Shown here: piece by piece, positions 20,775 through 32,189 of the stretch
Layout: every line of letters starts with the position of its first letter
Position numbering within the stretch: the first letter of the stretch is position 1
Assembly (NCBI GenBank): GCA_037903355.1
Contig: JBAJFE010000005.1
Location: 3,286,001 to 3,350,000, forward strand
Direction: 5' to 3'
Origin: Trichuris trichiura
Taxonomy: Eukaryota; Nematoda; Enoplea; Trichinellida; Trichuridae
DNA length: 64,000 nt
The notes under the pieces: model-generated
The model's input: the letters and a program-made list of their open reading frames with translations, nothing else
What the model was told of the DNA's origin: nothing
Database searches by the model: none
Position numbers and translations under genes: made by a program

Positions 20775-22039
20775 TTTTTTTTTATACACTGACTACGAAC
20801 GGACACAAAGTCAGATAGTTTTTTATGTTACTATAATTTTACGATATTAAACGGCTTAATTATGATTGAAGGGTTCAATACCATCAAAATCCTAACTTCA
20901 CTAATACATTAACGAAGGAATTCAATTGTTTTACAAAGTAATTTCTTTGTATCTGTGGCAAAAACATCAATAATATGGCAGATATGAAGAAACTCGTCAT
21001 TATATGCTTATTCAAATTCCTCCATTCAGTAAAAGCGGAGAAGTCGGCCATTCCTTCACGTGAGGTGATACTGACGGCTAATTATATTCTGTTTTTGTCC
21101 ATAAGTATTAATGAACACTTGAAGTTAATAGTTTTTAACATGAAACCTGCAGAGAGAAATAATTATCTTTGCGTTGAGGAAAAGTATTGCCTTGTTATAG
21201 CGTGACTAGACATTTGTTAGGTCACTTCCCTCTTCTGTACCCATTACATTGTTTCATTGACAGTCAGGAACGTATTGAGCAAACCGAGTGCACGTAGAAA
21301 ACGTTAGTGACAATTTTTCTTTAGAGCAAATTTTCGCTTAGCTTTGACGGTATCGATTTTGGCAGATTACCCGTTGTCAAAAATTTATTATCGAGTAATT
21401 AGTACGGAGACGCGTCAGCTTTGTTGTCCAGTTATAAACGTCATCAGACAGGAAACTTAATTCATGTCACACTATTTTTCCTATTGAAAATGTATTTTTT
21501 TTCTATTCTCTAAGACGATCTTTTCGATTCTTTTCACCCACCTTCTGGCGGTACTGTGCGACCAAAAATGTAACTGCATCGTAAGAGTTTTTTGTAAACA
21601 ATCTACTTTTTCATCTGTATTTCACTTGTTTGATGTCCTTCGTGCAAGAAAGCTGAACAGTTGTCCCTCTGAAACGCTTTTTTCTGTCATAATTCCAAAG
21701 GCCATCTGAGCCCTCTTCTAAAGGCTACTTTGAATTCTATTCGCTGCAAATAGTTCTATCACAAAAGTTATTCAGGTAATATATCATTTCAATAAAAGAA
21801 AAAGCGTGTTATTCGCATTGTGTGTAAGAAAATCCGAACCTTCGTACAGCGCCGTACAATGTTTTGTCTGCTTATTCAGGCAACAAGTTCAGCAAGAAAA
21901 TTTATTTATTCAAACAGGTATGGAGCACTCAGAAGTTTTTCAGTACCGTCATCAGCATTGAAAATAAATCTTTTTTCGTGTAATTTATTAATCAGTAGAT
22001 GGGTCCGAGTTGTGAAAGGAGTAACACTGCGTTAATATG

Positions 22040-23560
22040 CGTCAACATGCGTGAAACCATGGTGACATATAACCGCCGCTTGGCAAAAACATCTTGACGC
22101 AGCGTCAAGACGTTCCTTCGCGCCTGATCGTAGCAAACATCTGACTGCCAGGTGCAAATCCATCTTCATGCAGCTTCAAGACGTTCCTTCGCGTCTAATC
22201 GTGACAACGTCAAACCGGCAGTTCCAAATCTATTTGGACGATGTGTCAAAACGTTCTTACCGCCAAATCATAGCAGCATTCAATGTCACGCGACGAACTA
22301 TCTTAACGCGGCGTCAAAAAGTTCTAAGCTGAAGCCGACAAGAGTCGAACCATCTTAACGCAGCGTCAAAATGTCACTTCAAAATGGCAGACGTCGATCC
22401 GTCTCGACGCGGCGTCGAAACGTTGCAAAGTCAAAACGTGCGTAAAGTCAAAACGGCAGACATCGATCCATCCATCTTGGCGCAGCGTCGAAACGTTACA
22501 ACGTGAAAACGTCAGACAGCAGTTCATCTTGGACCAGCGTCAAAACACTGCAACGCCAAAACGTTATAACGTCAAGTCAGCAAGCGTCGAACCACTTCGC
22601 CGCGGCGCCAAAACAATGCAACGTCAAACCGTTGTTACGTCAAGTCAGCAAGCGTCGAACCACTTCGCCGCGGCGCCAAAACAATGCAACGTCAAACCGT
22701 TGTTACGTCAAACCAGCAGGCGTCGAACCACTTCGCCGCGGCGCCAAAACATTGAAACGTCAAACCGTTGTTACGTCAAACCAGCAGGCGTTGAACCACT
22801 TCGCCGCGGCGCCAAAACATTGAAACGTCAAACCGTTGTTACGTCAAACCAGCAGGCGTCGAACCACTTCGCCGCGGCGCCAAAACATTGAAACGTCAAA
22901 CCGTTGTTACGTCAAACCAGCAGGCGTCGAACCACTTCGCCGCGGCGCCAAAACATTGAAACGTCAAACCGTTGTTACGTCAAACCAGCAGGCGTCGAAC
23001 CACTTCGCCGCGGCGCCAAAACAATGAAACGTCAAACCGTTAATACGTCAAACCAGCAGGCGTCGAACCACTTCGCCGCGGCGCCAAAACAATGAAACGT
23101 CAAACCGTTGTTACGTCAAACCAGCAGGCGTCGAACCACTTCGCCGCGGCGCCAAAACATTGAAACGTCAAACCGTTGTTACGTCAAACCAGCAGGCGCC
23201 GAACCACTTCGCCGCGGCGCCAAAACATTGAAACGTCAAACCGTTGTTACGTCAAACCAGCAGGCGTCGAACCACTTCGCCGCGGCGCCAAAACAATGCA
23301 ACGTCAAACCGCTGTAACGTCAAGCCAGCAAGCGGCAAACCATCTCGACACGGCGTCAGAACGTGCGTAACTTCAAAATGCCAGATGTCGTAACATCTTG
23401 ACGTGACGTCGAACGGGGGATCGTCAAAACGGAAGCAGTCGATCCATCTTTAATCGGCTTTAAAACGTAACTTTGAGTCTAACATTTGTATAGCGAAACT
23501 GGCGGGCAGCGATCGATCTTAACGCAACGAGAAAACGTTCCTGCGCATCAAACCGTTAGA
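22040..23560. repeat. Degenerate GTCAAAACG-rich repeat field around a 68-bp satellite
   Basis: The whole stretch is built from variants of a short word like GTCAAAACG spaced with GC-rich patches. At its centre, about 22561-23330, it becomes a homogeneous tandem array with a 68-bp period (unit starts near 22621, 22689, 22757, 22825, 22893, 22961, 23029, 23097, 23165, 23233). Roughly 11-12 units are present, differing by a few bases each. The edges decay into diverged units. Because 68 is not a multiple of three, the open frames across it repeat with frame changes and are not genes. Confidence 0.93.
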
Positions 23561-23867
23561 ACGCCAAAGTGGAACGCGCTGATATATTCTGATGCTGCAT
23601 TAAACTTTACATGCGAGGCGTCCTGTCACGATGTCAAACCGGTGCGTGTTAGATCTATCTTGAAGCTGTTTCGAACCGTTAAATTTTTCTACTTGGGCGT
23701 AAAACAATTCTTTTTCAAGCGTCACGTTAAGGTGAGAGTCCGCTTTAACTTGAGCCACTGTGCATTTGAACTTGCGGAGGTTTCACCTTAACGCGACATC
23801 AAGCATATGTGCTGTTGCAGTTTCCAGTTCCTTTCCGTTTATTTTCTAAGTGCCAATTGCCGGAATT

Positions 23868-24290
23868 TTAATGTTCTTTACATTCAGGCTTTGCATTCTC
23901 CTTTTCAATGCTCACGAATAGGCTGCCAAACTTTCTTAAACTCTCAACCAGTAAGGTGATATTACCAGCATACCTTGAATTATTAATATTCTTTCCCGCG
24001 ACTTTCATTCCCCAGTTCGGTTCTTTTAATTTGGCGTTACTCGTAATGGAATAAGCATGAAAACTACGGATGGGAAACTGCCGCATTCCTTTCCAAACTT
24101 CAGACCAATTCGTTCTTCCAAGCACTGTTCTGCTTGCTGCTTCTTTGATTGGTGTACAAGTTTTTCACGAAAAAGGTAAGATGAGCTGGCACTCCCATAC
24201 ACTTGAACACTTGCCACAGTCTGTTATGATCCACACAATGAAAACCTTTGTTGTATTTGATAAATCAAAAACATATCGTCTTTTTACGAA
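23868..24290 (-). pseudogene. Decayed non-LTR (LINE) reverse transcriptase fragment
   Basis: Across shifted minus-strand frames I can follow the common LINE reverse transcriptase blocks: FHCVDHNRLWQVFK, MGVPAHLTFFVKNLYTNQ, then GMRQFPIRS, EEPNWG-like EPNWGMKVAGKNINNSRYA, NITLLVESLRKF. The usual YADD reads YAGN and at least one frameshift and several stops interrupt it, so it is dead. It abuts Penelope-like fragments on its right. Confidence 0.75.
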
Positions 24291-24459
24291 ACTCTTGCTT
24301 TCTCCGTAATCCAGCAAATGTTGGCAATTGCACTCGTACTCTTAAACACTACCGGAAACCAACCTGCTCGTTTGGTGACTGACGAAGAGCAAAGTGTACA
24401 AGAGATAGTGTACAAACCAACAAAGAGGAAAAAAAGTTTTCAAAAAACTCTTACGCAGG

Positions 24460-25092
24460 CTACAGAAAGGAGGGATGGGACGGATGCGAATGCATAGATG
24501 CATTATTGCAACTCTGTTTGAATTGTAATTTTCGTGCGGAAATATCCCGAAAGTGTAAAAACCGTTCTTCTTTTTCGTCTTTTATAATTACGCAGATGTC
24601 GTCCAAGCACTTTTCGAAAAAGCGTGGAGCAATTTGTCTACCCACCGTTTCAAATATTTGTCTTTCAAAATCTTTGATGAAGATTTCTGCTAAGAAAGGG
24701 GATCACGAACTACCCATAGAGACACGGCTGGATTGGTTGCAGAACTTGTTATCAAAGAGAAAATAATTGTTTTCCTGCATCAACGAAGACATTAGCTTAA
24801 TAATATGAACGGATTTAGTTTAGTTCTGCTGAAGAGGTTTGTATCCGCATTCAGGAGATTGTATGGTCTCTAAAGTATCTGCGATTGGAATGCTATGGAA
24901 TAATTCTTTCACGTAGTAACTAATCCAAATGACAGTTTCGTATTTCATTGACGAAGTTTGGCTATTTTTGACGAACCACGGTTCTTTACCAGTTAGAAGT
25001 TTGACGATCTGTTTTAAATATCGACTGAGTTCGCTTGTGTTACTGTTAATTCTAGAGAGCGTGGACCATAATTGGACGCCCGGTTCGTGCAC
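24460..25092 (-). pseudogene. Decayed Penelope-like element reverse transcriptase, minus strand
   Basis: Two minus-strand pieces: 24820-25092 with INSNTSELSRYLKQIVKLL and EPWFVKNSQ (the Penelope-type HKPxxPLRPIVSTINS...K block), and 24460-24645 with IAPRFFEKCLDDICVIIKD, the catalytic region where the usual YVDD reads CLDD. The central part is missing or scrambled. It is head-to-head with the plus-strand copy that begins near 25291. Confidence 0.75.
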
Positions 25093-25290
25093 TTTTGGAA
25101 AACCATTGAGCTTAGGGGGTCAATACGTCGTCCGATTTGTCAGATGTCAGACACTTGAAATACATAAGTGTTAAAGCGGAACTTATACAAGCACAACTAA
25201 ACTTTCTGCTGAAATACATAGACAATGGAATCTTATCCAAGTGATTCCTGTTAAAGTTGGGTCAGGCTGGATAATCACTGCAAGAGAATC

Positions 25291-26730
25291 TTGTTCTCAG
25301 CTGGAATGTCTCTATTAAAATATACAATAAGATGGCGCAGACCAAAATTGGCAATAATACGAACTGATTACATGTACGCAATTCGTTTCTTCAGAAGATG
25401 GCTAAATAACACACTGGACGAGGCATTGGTCACACACATTGATTCTGCTATAACAAGAGTTTGCACTGCGCAAAAACAGGTATTAAAAAGAAAATTTGAT
25501 ACTTTTCAGATTAGGCTCACGACGACATCTTTAAACTCCCTCAGAACTAACCCACACCGAACTGCTAAATTAAAGCTGGATAAAGTGGTAATAAAGCGTA
25601 TCCTCTTCCCTTTAAATGAAAATGAGAAGACGATACTAGGAAAAGGGTTGAAGCTCGTGCTAACCCCAGAAAATCACCTTTTTTCGACATCATTATTTCA
25701 GTTAAAGAAAGACTAGCTTCCATTGACCTGCAGAAGGCCATACAAATTAAGCGTAATTTGTCTAAGCTAATCTTAGGTCATCGCTTCAATACCATTCTGA
25801 ACTTATGCCGATACGACATAAACTGCCAAAGTCAACTTAAAAAACAATCCAACAGAATTAGAACCAAAGCAGATAAAGGGAATAGGAATGTTCTACTTGA
25901 CAGAACCACGAAACATTGAGAATATGACGGCCATTTTAAACACTATTAATTATACACCTTTACCAACTGACCCTATGGAAACTTCCAGAAAAATCTTCGA
26001 TCTCTTCTCATCACGTAGGAAAGCAAATTATGAACGCATCTTAAGTTCGCGCCGAAGTACAGAGCCTCTGAGCTTTATGGTTTTCCAAAAGTGCACAAAC
26101 CAAGTGTACCATTAAGGCCAACAGTCTCCACAATTAATAGTACTACAAGTGAATTCAGTCGGTATTCAAAAAAGGTCATTAAACCATTAGGTGATAAGGA
26201 ACCGTCCTTCGTCAAATATAGCAAAACGTTTGTCAACGAAACACAAAACTACACTTCGATTCAGACGATATTCTAGTTAGTTACGACTTGAAAGAACTAT
26301 TCATTAACACTTGAATTTTCGGTACTCTCGAGACTTTATACAATTTCATCAATGCAGATACAAACTTTCTCAGCAGAATTAAATGAAATCCTTTTCATAT
26401 TATCAAGCTATTGTCTTTCTGCATGCGAGAAGACAATTATTTTCTCTTTGATAACAAGTTTTACAAGCAGGCCAGAGGAGTCCCTATGGGCAGATCATTA
26501 TCCTCTGTTTTAGCAGAAATCTTCAATGAAAAGTTCTGAAAGACAAATATTTGAAACGGTGGATAGACCAATTGCTCCACGCTTTTTCAAAAAGTATGTA
26601 GACGATATCTTGGTGGTAATAAAAAATGGAAAAGAATAACACTTTCTACACTTTCAGGAAATTTCCGTACGGAAAAACAATTCAAACATGAAAATCTATG
26701 GTCCCGTACCAAAACGTTATATCGTCAATG
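25291..26730 (+). pseudogene. Decayed Penelope-like element, plus strand
   Basis: A frame at 25291-25716 gives the N-terminal region (PLNENEKTILGKGLKL, then PENH, typical of these elements). After stops, KVHKPSVPLRPTVSTINST continues at about 26088. Then EPSFVKYSKTFVNE, ARGVPMGRSLSSVLAEIFNE near 26470, and KYVDDILVVIKNGK near 26590 follow, so the catalytic YVDD is intact although frames are broken. At least four stops or frameshifts make it non-coding. Near 26688-26730 it reads ATGAAAATCTATGGTCCCGT, the same 3' motif found after the hammerhead copies at 47430 and 62740, which ties the two kinds of element together. No GIY-YIG endonuclease is recognisable. Confidence 0.82.
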
Positions 26731-26945
26731 CTGCAATTAATTCAAGTTCAACACCAAAAATAGATGATTTTCTGGAACTGTTTTGCTTTTCCCGTAATCC
26801 AGCATATGTTGGCAATTGCTACGGAATTCTTCTTGTAATTGTCGAAGGTCAAAGTGCGCAAACCAACAGAGGGTAAAAAACTATTTCACGCGAGCTAGAG
26901 AAAGGTGGCGATGGGATAATGCTTAGATACAATATTGCAACTAAC

Positions 26946-28861
26946 TAAAGGCTCAATACTACTATTCAGTTCTCTCCTACCTAACAATATTTCAACCTCA
27001 ACGGGAGCTCAGAAGGGATAACTCATCGATACCACAAGCTGCAATCTCTCCCGCACATACTCACTTATTGCCTTACCCATTAGCTCGTCCCAAACCTGTC
27101 AACCCTTCCAACCTTATGCTGTACCATCTACAAGTCATTTCCGCATACATAAGAGTGGGACAACACAGCAGCGCATCTACCAAATCCTGTTACTTATTCT
27201 CACTACCTTAATCTACATGGGGGGGGGGGTACATTGCTGCGGTCTATGCAGCACTCAGTTCAGTGTCTGCTGGGCAGTGTCTCACGCCTGTGTCATTGCC
27301 CAATGTTCACTGTCCCTTGTGCTCACACAGGTCTCACGACATGCGATATGCAGCAGATAAGAAATAAGACATCCGTGACGGAATATTGTGGTTGTGTCCT
27401 AACCTGTTCGGACAGCGCCTTGATCCTGCCTCCCAATTTTTTAAAGAAGGACGGCGGAGCCGCTATCCTCTGCATGCACTTTATCTGAAGTAATATGTAT
27501 CTCGTTTGCCTTACCCTCTGGAGTCCAATAACTAAACCCACTATTCTTTAGAGTGGATGTGAACCCGCATGCCTGCTGGAACCTATAGTGCCCACCTTCA
27601 CTCTGTTACTCTCTTTGCGCAATGATATTCTTCTTCTTTTCCATTTTTCTCTTGGTTCTGTTCCTGCTGTTGTTGCCGTCAGTATGGCTGTTATTCTTGT
27701 TCTCCATCTTCCAGTTTTCCAAGCATCTTCTGACTGGTGTCATATATCCGCGGCTGTAGTTCTTAAGTATAGAACCATGAACCCTCTGAAGGGTGGACTG
27801 TAACCGTCATAAAAAAGACGCGCGAACTAATATTTTACTCGCAGAACAACACTAAATGGTGGCGTAGAACACCTGTTAACGAGATCAACAAACTCTTTCT
27901 TCAATGTTTCTCAACGTTTTCATGGCTGGTCAGGTCCCGTCGTCAGCAAGTCAGCAATCTCCTATTTAAGCAGTTCTCCAATTTTTCTAAACAGGGAATT
28001 CTTCTTACACGAATTCAATTTGCTATAATGCACTTATCTTTTGTAGAACAGTGATCAATGAAACCACGTATTCATTTCTTAAAACCGGAACTATAAACAT
28101 AAAACTAACATTACTTCATTTGATATGGGCAACATGCGAGCGCCTCGTCTCATGCCATGATATGCATACATGCGGAAGTTGCGTCTGAAATTCGATGCGC
28201 TCTATTTGTTTTCTTTTAAATTCTTCCATAGTCATTTCGTGATTGTGCAACTATGAAGAAGGAATGTTTATCACAAAATTCATTTGCTACAAGGTGATTA
28301 CTTGATCTGGAACAGTCGCTTAGGGAGTCGTATCTCCATATTGGCAGACTAATACAATGAAATTGTACTACTAAAACTCTTCTTTCACACGTATCAAAAA
28401 ATAAATGTTTGTCCACATCTTTTCATATCCTTAAATCAATGAATTTCGGCTTTATGCCACTTTCCCGAATGGGAAACATTCGCTAGAGTCTAGTAGCTAG
28501 ACAGTTTTATTTGCTAGGAAGGGAACATCTTGTCCTAATGGCATAGTGCTTTCCTATTATCAGTCTAAAAGAGCAAAAGTAAATTTCTGCAACTTCAACT
28601 TTATTCGTACAGCAACAGCAGGATGTAGTCTTCATTTCCGTTTCCACTTTACCATTGATTCATCTATAACGACAGAACCAGACGAGTATGGAGAGCTCCG
28701 AAAACCACTGGTGGAAACTCGTCTTCTTCATAAGGTTAGCTGATACAGTGAATAACACTTCCACATGAAGTCACGAATAGCAACAAACAACACTTGTGGA
28801 TTAAAAACAAAGTACTGTGTAAAACATAAGTGCGAGTAAATAGACTTGTGCACTAGAAACT
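26946..28861. other. Gene-poor repeat-like stretch
   Basis: No confident gene. A run of about ten G lies near 27221-27230. Around 27040-27500 composition shifts to CT-rich, GC-richer DNA with open frames on both strands (for example 27234-27488) but no recognisable protein. It may be another old mobile element. Confidence 0.35.
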
Positions 28862-29855
28862 TCTCAGCTATAAATTGTTTGCACCCAAAAAAACCATAAC
28901 TAACAGACTACATGGAACGAAGCGCTATTGGTCAGTACTCTCTAATTTCGCGAAAGTAAAGAGAAACAGTAAGGAAAAGGTGAGTCTAAAAATGATGTTT
29001 TTGAAAAACCACGTAACAGTATACTGAATTATTAATTTTTGGGACAGTCTTCTAGTTAAGAGATTTATCTTAACAGTTCTGAACCATCATCTCGAGACTA
29101 CTTTTCTTATCTCGAAATCTAAAGCAAAATCTTAAGCGAACGCTGTTTGTAAATGAGCTGCAATTAGGTGTAAGCAGCTACGGCTAATCTGATGAGATAA
29201 AAAGCTGTTCTTAATCTGTTTAAACAACTTAAAACCTTGGCACAAAAAATACATTATTGAAAATGAAATTAACCACAATAAAAGAACACACTGCCAAATC
29301 GTTCGGAAACTGCGATGGGTGAAAATACAATTCATACACATGAAAAAGTAGATTTTGATTTATTTTTCTTTTAGGTCCTATGTTAGCAACTTATCACGCT
29401 AACAAAAGGATTTACGCATCAGCGCTAACTGTAATTGCAGCTATCTGTGCTGAAGAAGAATTCAAAAGTGTAATGAAAGAAAAACAGTTTACTTACTTTA
29501 TCTTCCGCAACGTCGAAAATGCCGCCACCGTCGATGATGCTCCAACGTTGTCGTTGATATTGCCTCGTCCGACTATTTAACACTATTGCGACGGCTTCAG
29601 TGTACGGCACTGATTGCTGAAATTGGGACAAATGAAGATAAACTTATCATTGGATGATAATGTTTCTATTTGATTAACCTCTGAAAATACCCTACTGAGT
29701 ATTTATCTAACAGCGACTTCTCGCAAGGGAAAGATCATTTTTGAGCGAGTCGATCTTTAATCAGTCAATTTATCTACATTTGATTAGCTGCCAATGGCTA
29801 ATCTCTAAGCTCATTTCTGTATAGATAAAACCGGAAAATGTTCAAAATGCGCAAT
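28862..29855. repeat. Right arm of the large inverted repeat
   Basis: Reverse complement of 17308-17660 plus about 18668-19327 (see the left arm). It lacks the ~1-kb insert of the left copy. Similarity stops abruptly near 28862 and 29855, which marks the ends of the duplicated unit. Confidence 0.75.
29497..29616 (-). CDS. Candidate exon of an unknown gene, right paralogue (partial)
   Basis: 120 nt between CCAATTTCAG and GTAAGT on the minus strand, open in phase 0 for 40 codons (contains EAVAIVLNSRTRQYQRQRW, then IFDVAEDK). It differs from the left paralogue by several substitutions and one codon, without a frameshift. A shared later segment ends IAAHLQTAFA-stop near 29135. Function unknown. 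Confidence 0.35.
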
Positions 29856-30760
29856 AGTATTTGTTGGTTCGGTTTGAAAGTGAAAATTGACAAACGTTAA
29901 GCAATTCTATTAGCGTCTACGTCGTTAAAAGTAGTGTTGTTGAGAAGTTCGTAAAACTGCAGCGTCGTGGAGCAATACTATGCTACTAATAAAGATAATA
30001 AGTTAATAGAAAACTGGTTAGAGGTGTTGTCAGGAGAACTGAATTAGGTTAATAAACGTACTGGTAATATCAGAGGTTTTTTTCCGTTCGCGCCTGTATT
30101 TTGATCATATGCGACTGACTGGAACGTTCAGCGTCGAAGTTGTTTTAAATTTAGATAAATGCAATGCACATTGGGAGAAAATGAATAGAATGGATTAGTG
30201 TAGCACTTTTCAAATTATAATCGGAAAGGTGGCATCGTAATGTGGCTTCTTGGAAATGCAATCGATTTGAAAATTTCTCATTTCGAAGTAGAGTTTCTTC
30301 TTACCAACTGAACGTTTCTGTCTTTCTGTTTTTAATAGAATTCGGTTTCACCGCTGTGTTTACGAACTTTTAGGTGTACATTCCAGGAACGCAGGTTTAA
30401 ATTTTCGAGAAAGTACTGACAACTGCTTTATTTTAATTGCTTAATTTATGAGTTCCTTTCCTGTGCTTTGAGCGATGTTGTGGAGCTTGTGCTTGTGCTG
30501 ATAAAAAAGCAAAAGACCCAATGCGTTATGACATATAACCAACACGGGTTCATGCATGCGTTTTGAAGTGTGCAGCTACGCGGCCGTAATCTTCCTCAAT
30601 CGAGTGGAAATATTACACCTACTTCATTGTCAACAGAATGACATGGAATCATCTGCCTATCCCTATGCGAACCAACTTTCAATGTTTACTATTTAAGCTG
30701 CGTTAGCAATATATAATTCACGACTCACAAGTTGCGAAAGCGGTATTTGAATTTCTAACA
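29856..30760. other. Spacer, no gene seen
   Basis: About 900 bp upstream of the candidate secreted protein gene. No open frame of note and no recognised repeat. Confidence 0.45.
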
Positions 30761-32189
30761 ATGAATGTACTGTTTGCTCTATTTTTGTTTGTCCATTTCT
30801 CTAGGGAAATGCGCGGATTAAAAATTCTTGATCTACTCAACGGCAAAGGCGCGGAGGAAATAAGTGAACAGGTGAATAACATTTAGTAAGCAATGGGAAA
30901 AATGAATTATTAGTGAATACTTTGCATTTCTGTTAATTCTTTACTTCTGCACAGTTGCTTTTTCTTACTAAAACTCCAAATTTCGTTCGGCTGCTGTTAC
31001 CCCATTTTGCCAGTTTCAGCGTCTTTTCTGTTGAAGCAGTACAAAATTCTGAAACACAAGTGTTGAATCACCAAACTGTACTAATTTCTCCTGCTCGTCA
31101 TGGTTGGTGTTTGCCATCTAAACCCAAAGTAAAGAAGGCGAACATTGATGTTTGTATAGTCCTTACACTTAGGTTTATGTGGCGCACATTAACTCTGCAG
31201 AAAACAGGAGAAAGTACTGAAGTTTGGTGGTTCAGGAATTTATTTTTCAACTTGAAGGGACTTGTCATTGTTAAAACAACGAGACAGGAGCTCTTCCAAA
31301 GCTCTGAAAACAATAAACGTTGCGCTGTACAGTATTTCCAATTGCTACTTATCAGTTGGCCGGCGGAACATTTCTTTCCTTCAAGTACAGACATTGAAGG
31401 TGACGAAAATGATAAGTTCCGTCAGTGAAAAAAATGAAGCAATACCGACTAGTTACGGAGTACACAGTTTTCCTTTTACTAGAATACTTAACAAAATATT
31501 GCCTTTGCATTTATTCGTCATTAAGACATCAGATTTCATTTTCAGTATGACCTGAAGAAAGCATCGATGACAAAGTATTATCCAGACGTAAGTACCTTTT
31601 ATTGATATCGATAAAACGAAGATTGAAACATGAACGTTACATGCTTGTCAGTCGACTAATGCGTAAAATACAGAACTACGTAGTTTAAAGTTCAAAAACA
31701 CTGGTCGTTTGGGATCCACCATAAATAATTTACGTAATCAAATATATTCCGTTGCTGCATAACATTGAAAAACTGTTAAAACAGTGGAATGCCTATGTTT
31801 CTGAAAAAAGTTGCAATGCTATTTACTAGAACGCATTGTCATACAGAGTATAGTTTAATGAGACAACCAGGAGGCAAAAATGACTTGAACGAATTCATCT
31901 ATTATTGAAAATAACATCGGGAAGCCGCAAGGCGGAAAATATTTTCAAAACTAATGACAGTAAGGTAAACGTTTTCATTAGCTAAATGAACAGGGCAGAG
32001 GGAGACGCTAGAATTTACTGTGCTTATTTTGTTTTACGAACGAACATGCGTACTTTCGAATTTCAGCTAGCTGACGAGTTTGAAGAAATAGAGCAAGTAT
32101 GCGAACAGAAATGCCAAAGAAGTGTAATGTGTGATTGCTTCGTCATAAAGCGCTTGTACGAACTCTGCCTTGCAGAATGCAAATTGCAG
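30761..32189 (+). CDS. Hypothetical secreted six-cysteine protein (3' end uncertain)
   Basis: Three exons, all in phase 0: 30761-30871, 31546-31587 and 32067-32189, each with good GT/AG borders (for example CATTTTCAG before exon 2 and GTAAGTACC after it). Exon 1 begins with a signal peptide (MNVLFALFLFVHFS) and continues LKILDLLNGKGAEEISEQ. Exon 2 is YDLKKASMTKYYPD. Exon 3 is cysteine-rich with spacing C-x3-C-x5-C-x-C-x9-C-x3-C, a pattern that could form a disulfide-tied helical hairpin. I do not recognise the family. The end is unclear: reading through the last donor stops at 32327, while an alternative acceptor near 32352 gives a short tail ending at 32403. Introns of 674 and 479 bp are longer than in the conserved genes. 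Confidence 0.5.

Larger units (their letters stand above)
20211..22035. repeat. Direct repeat pair (20211-20450 and 21780-22035)
   Basis: Two ~240-bp segments about 1.57 kb apart share long runs such as GCGCCG(C/T)A(T/C)AAT, GAGCACTCAG and GAAAATAAATCTTTTTTC. On the minus strand the second copy contains GCTGATGACGG at 21945-21955, reminiscent of the hammerhead core, but without a paired stem II or GAAA. They look like members of a dispersed retroelement-related family. Confidence 0.5.
24290..26945. repeat. Short direct repeat inside the Penelope-like cluster
   Basis: 24290-24510 and 26785-26945 share CCGTAATCCAGCA(A/T)ATGTTGG and a following run, in the same orientation, although the neighbouring reverse transcriptase pieces are in opposite orientation. 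This shows rearrangement or repeated insertion within the cluster. Confidence 0.5.

Noticed and set aside
22561..23330. Regularly spaced repeats considered as a CRISPR array
   Set aside because: Whole 68-bp units are repeated with no unique spacers, and the genome is eukaryotic with spliced genes.
22503..23370. Several plus-strand frames of 60-120 codons with similar sequence
   Set aside because: They are products of the 68-bp satellite; the period is not a multiple of three and all frames are repeat translations.
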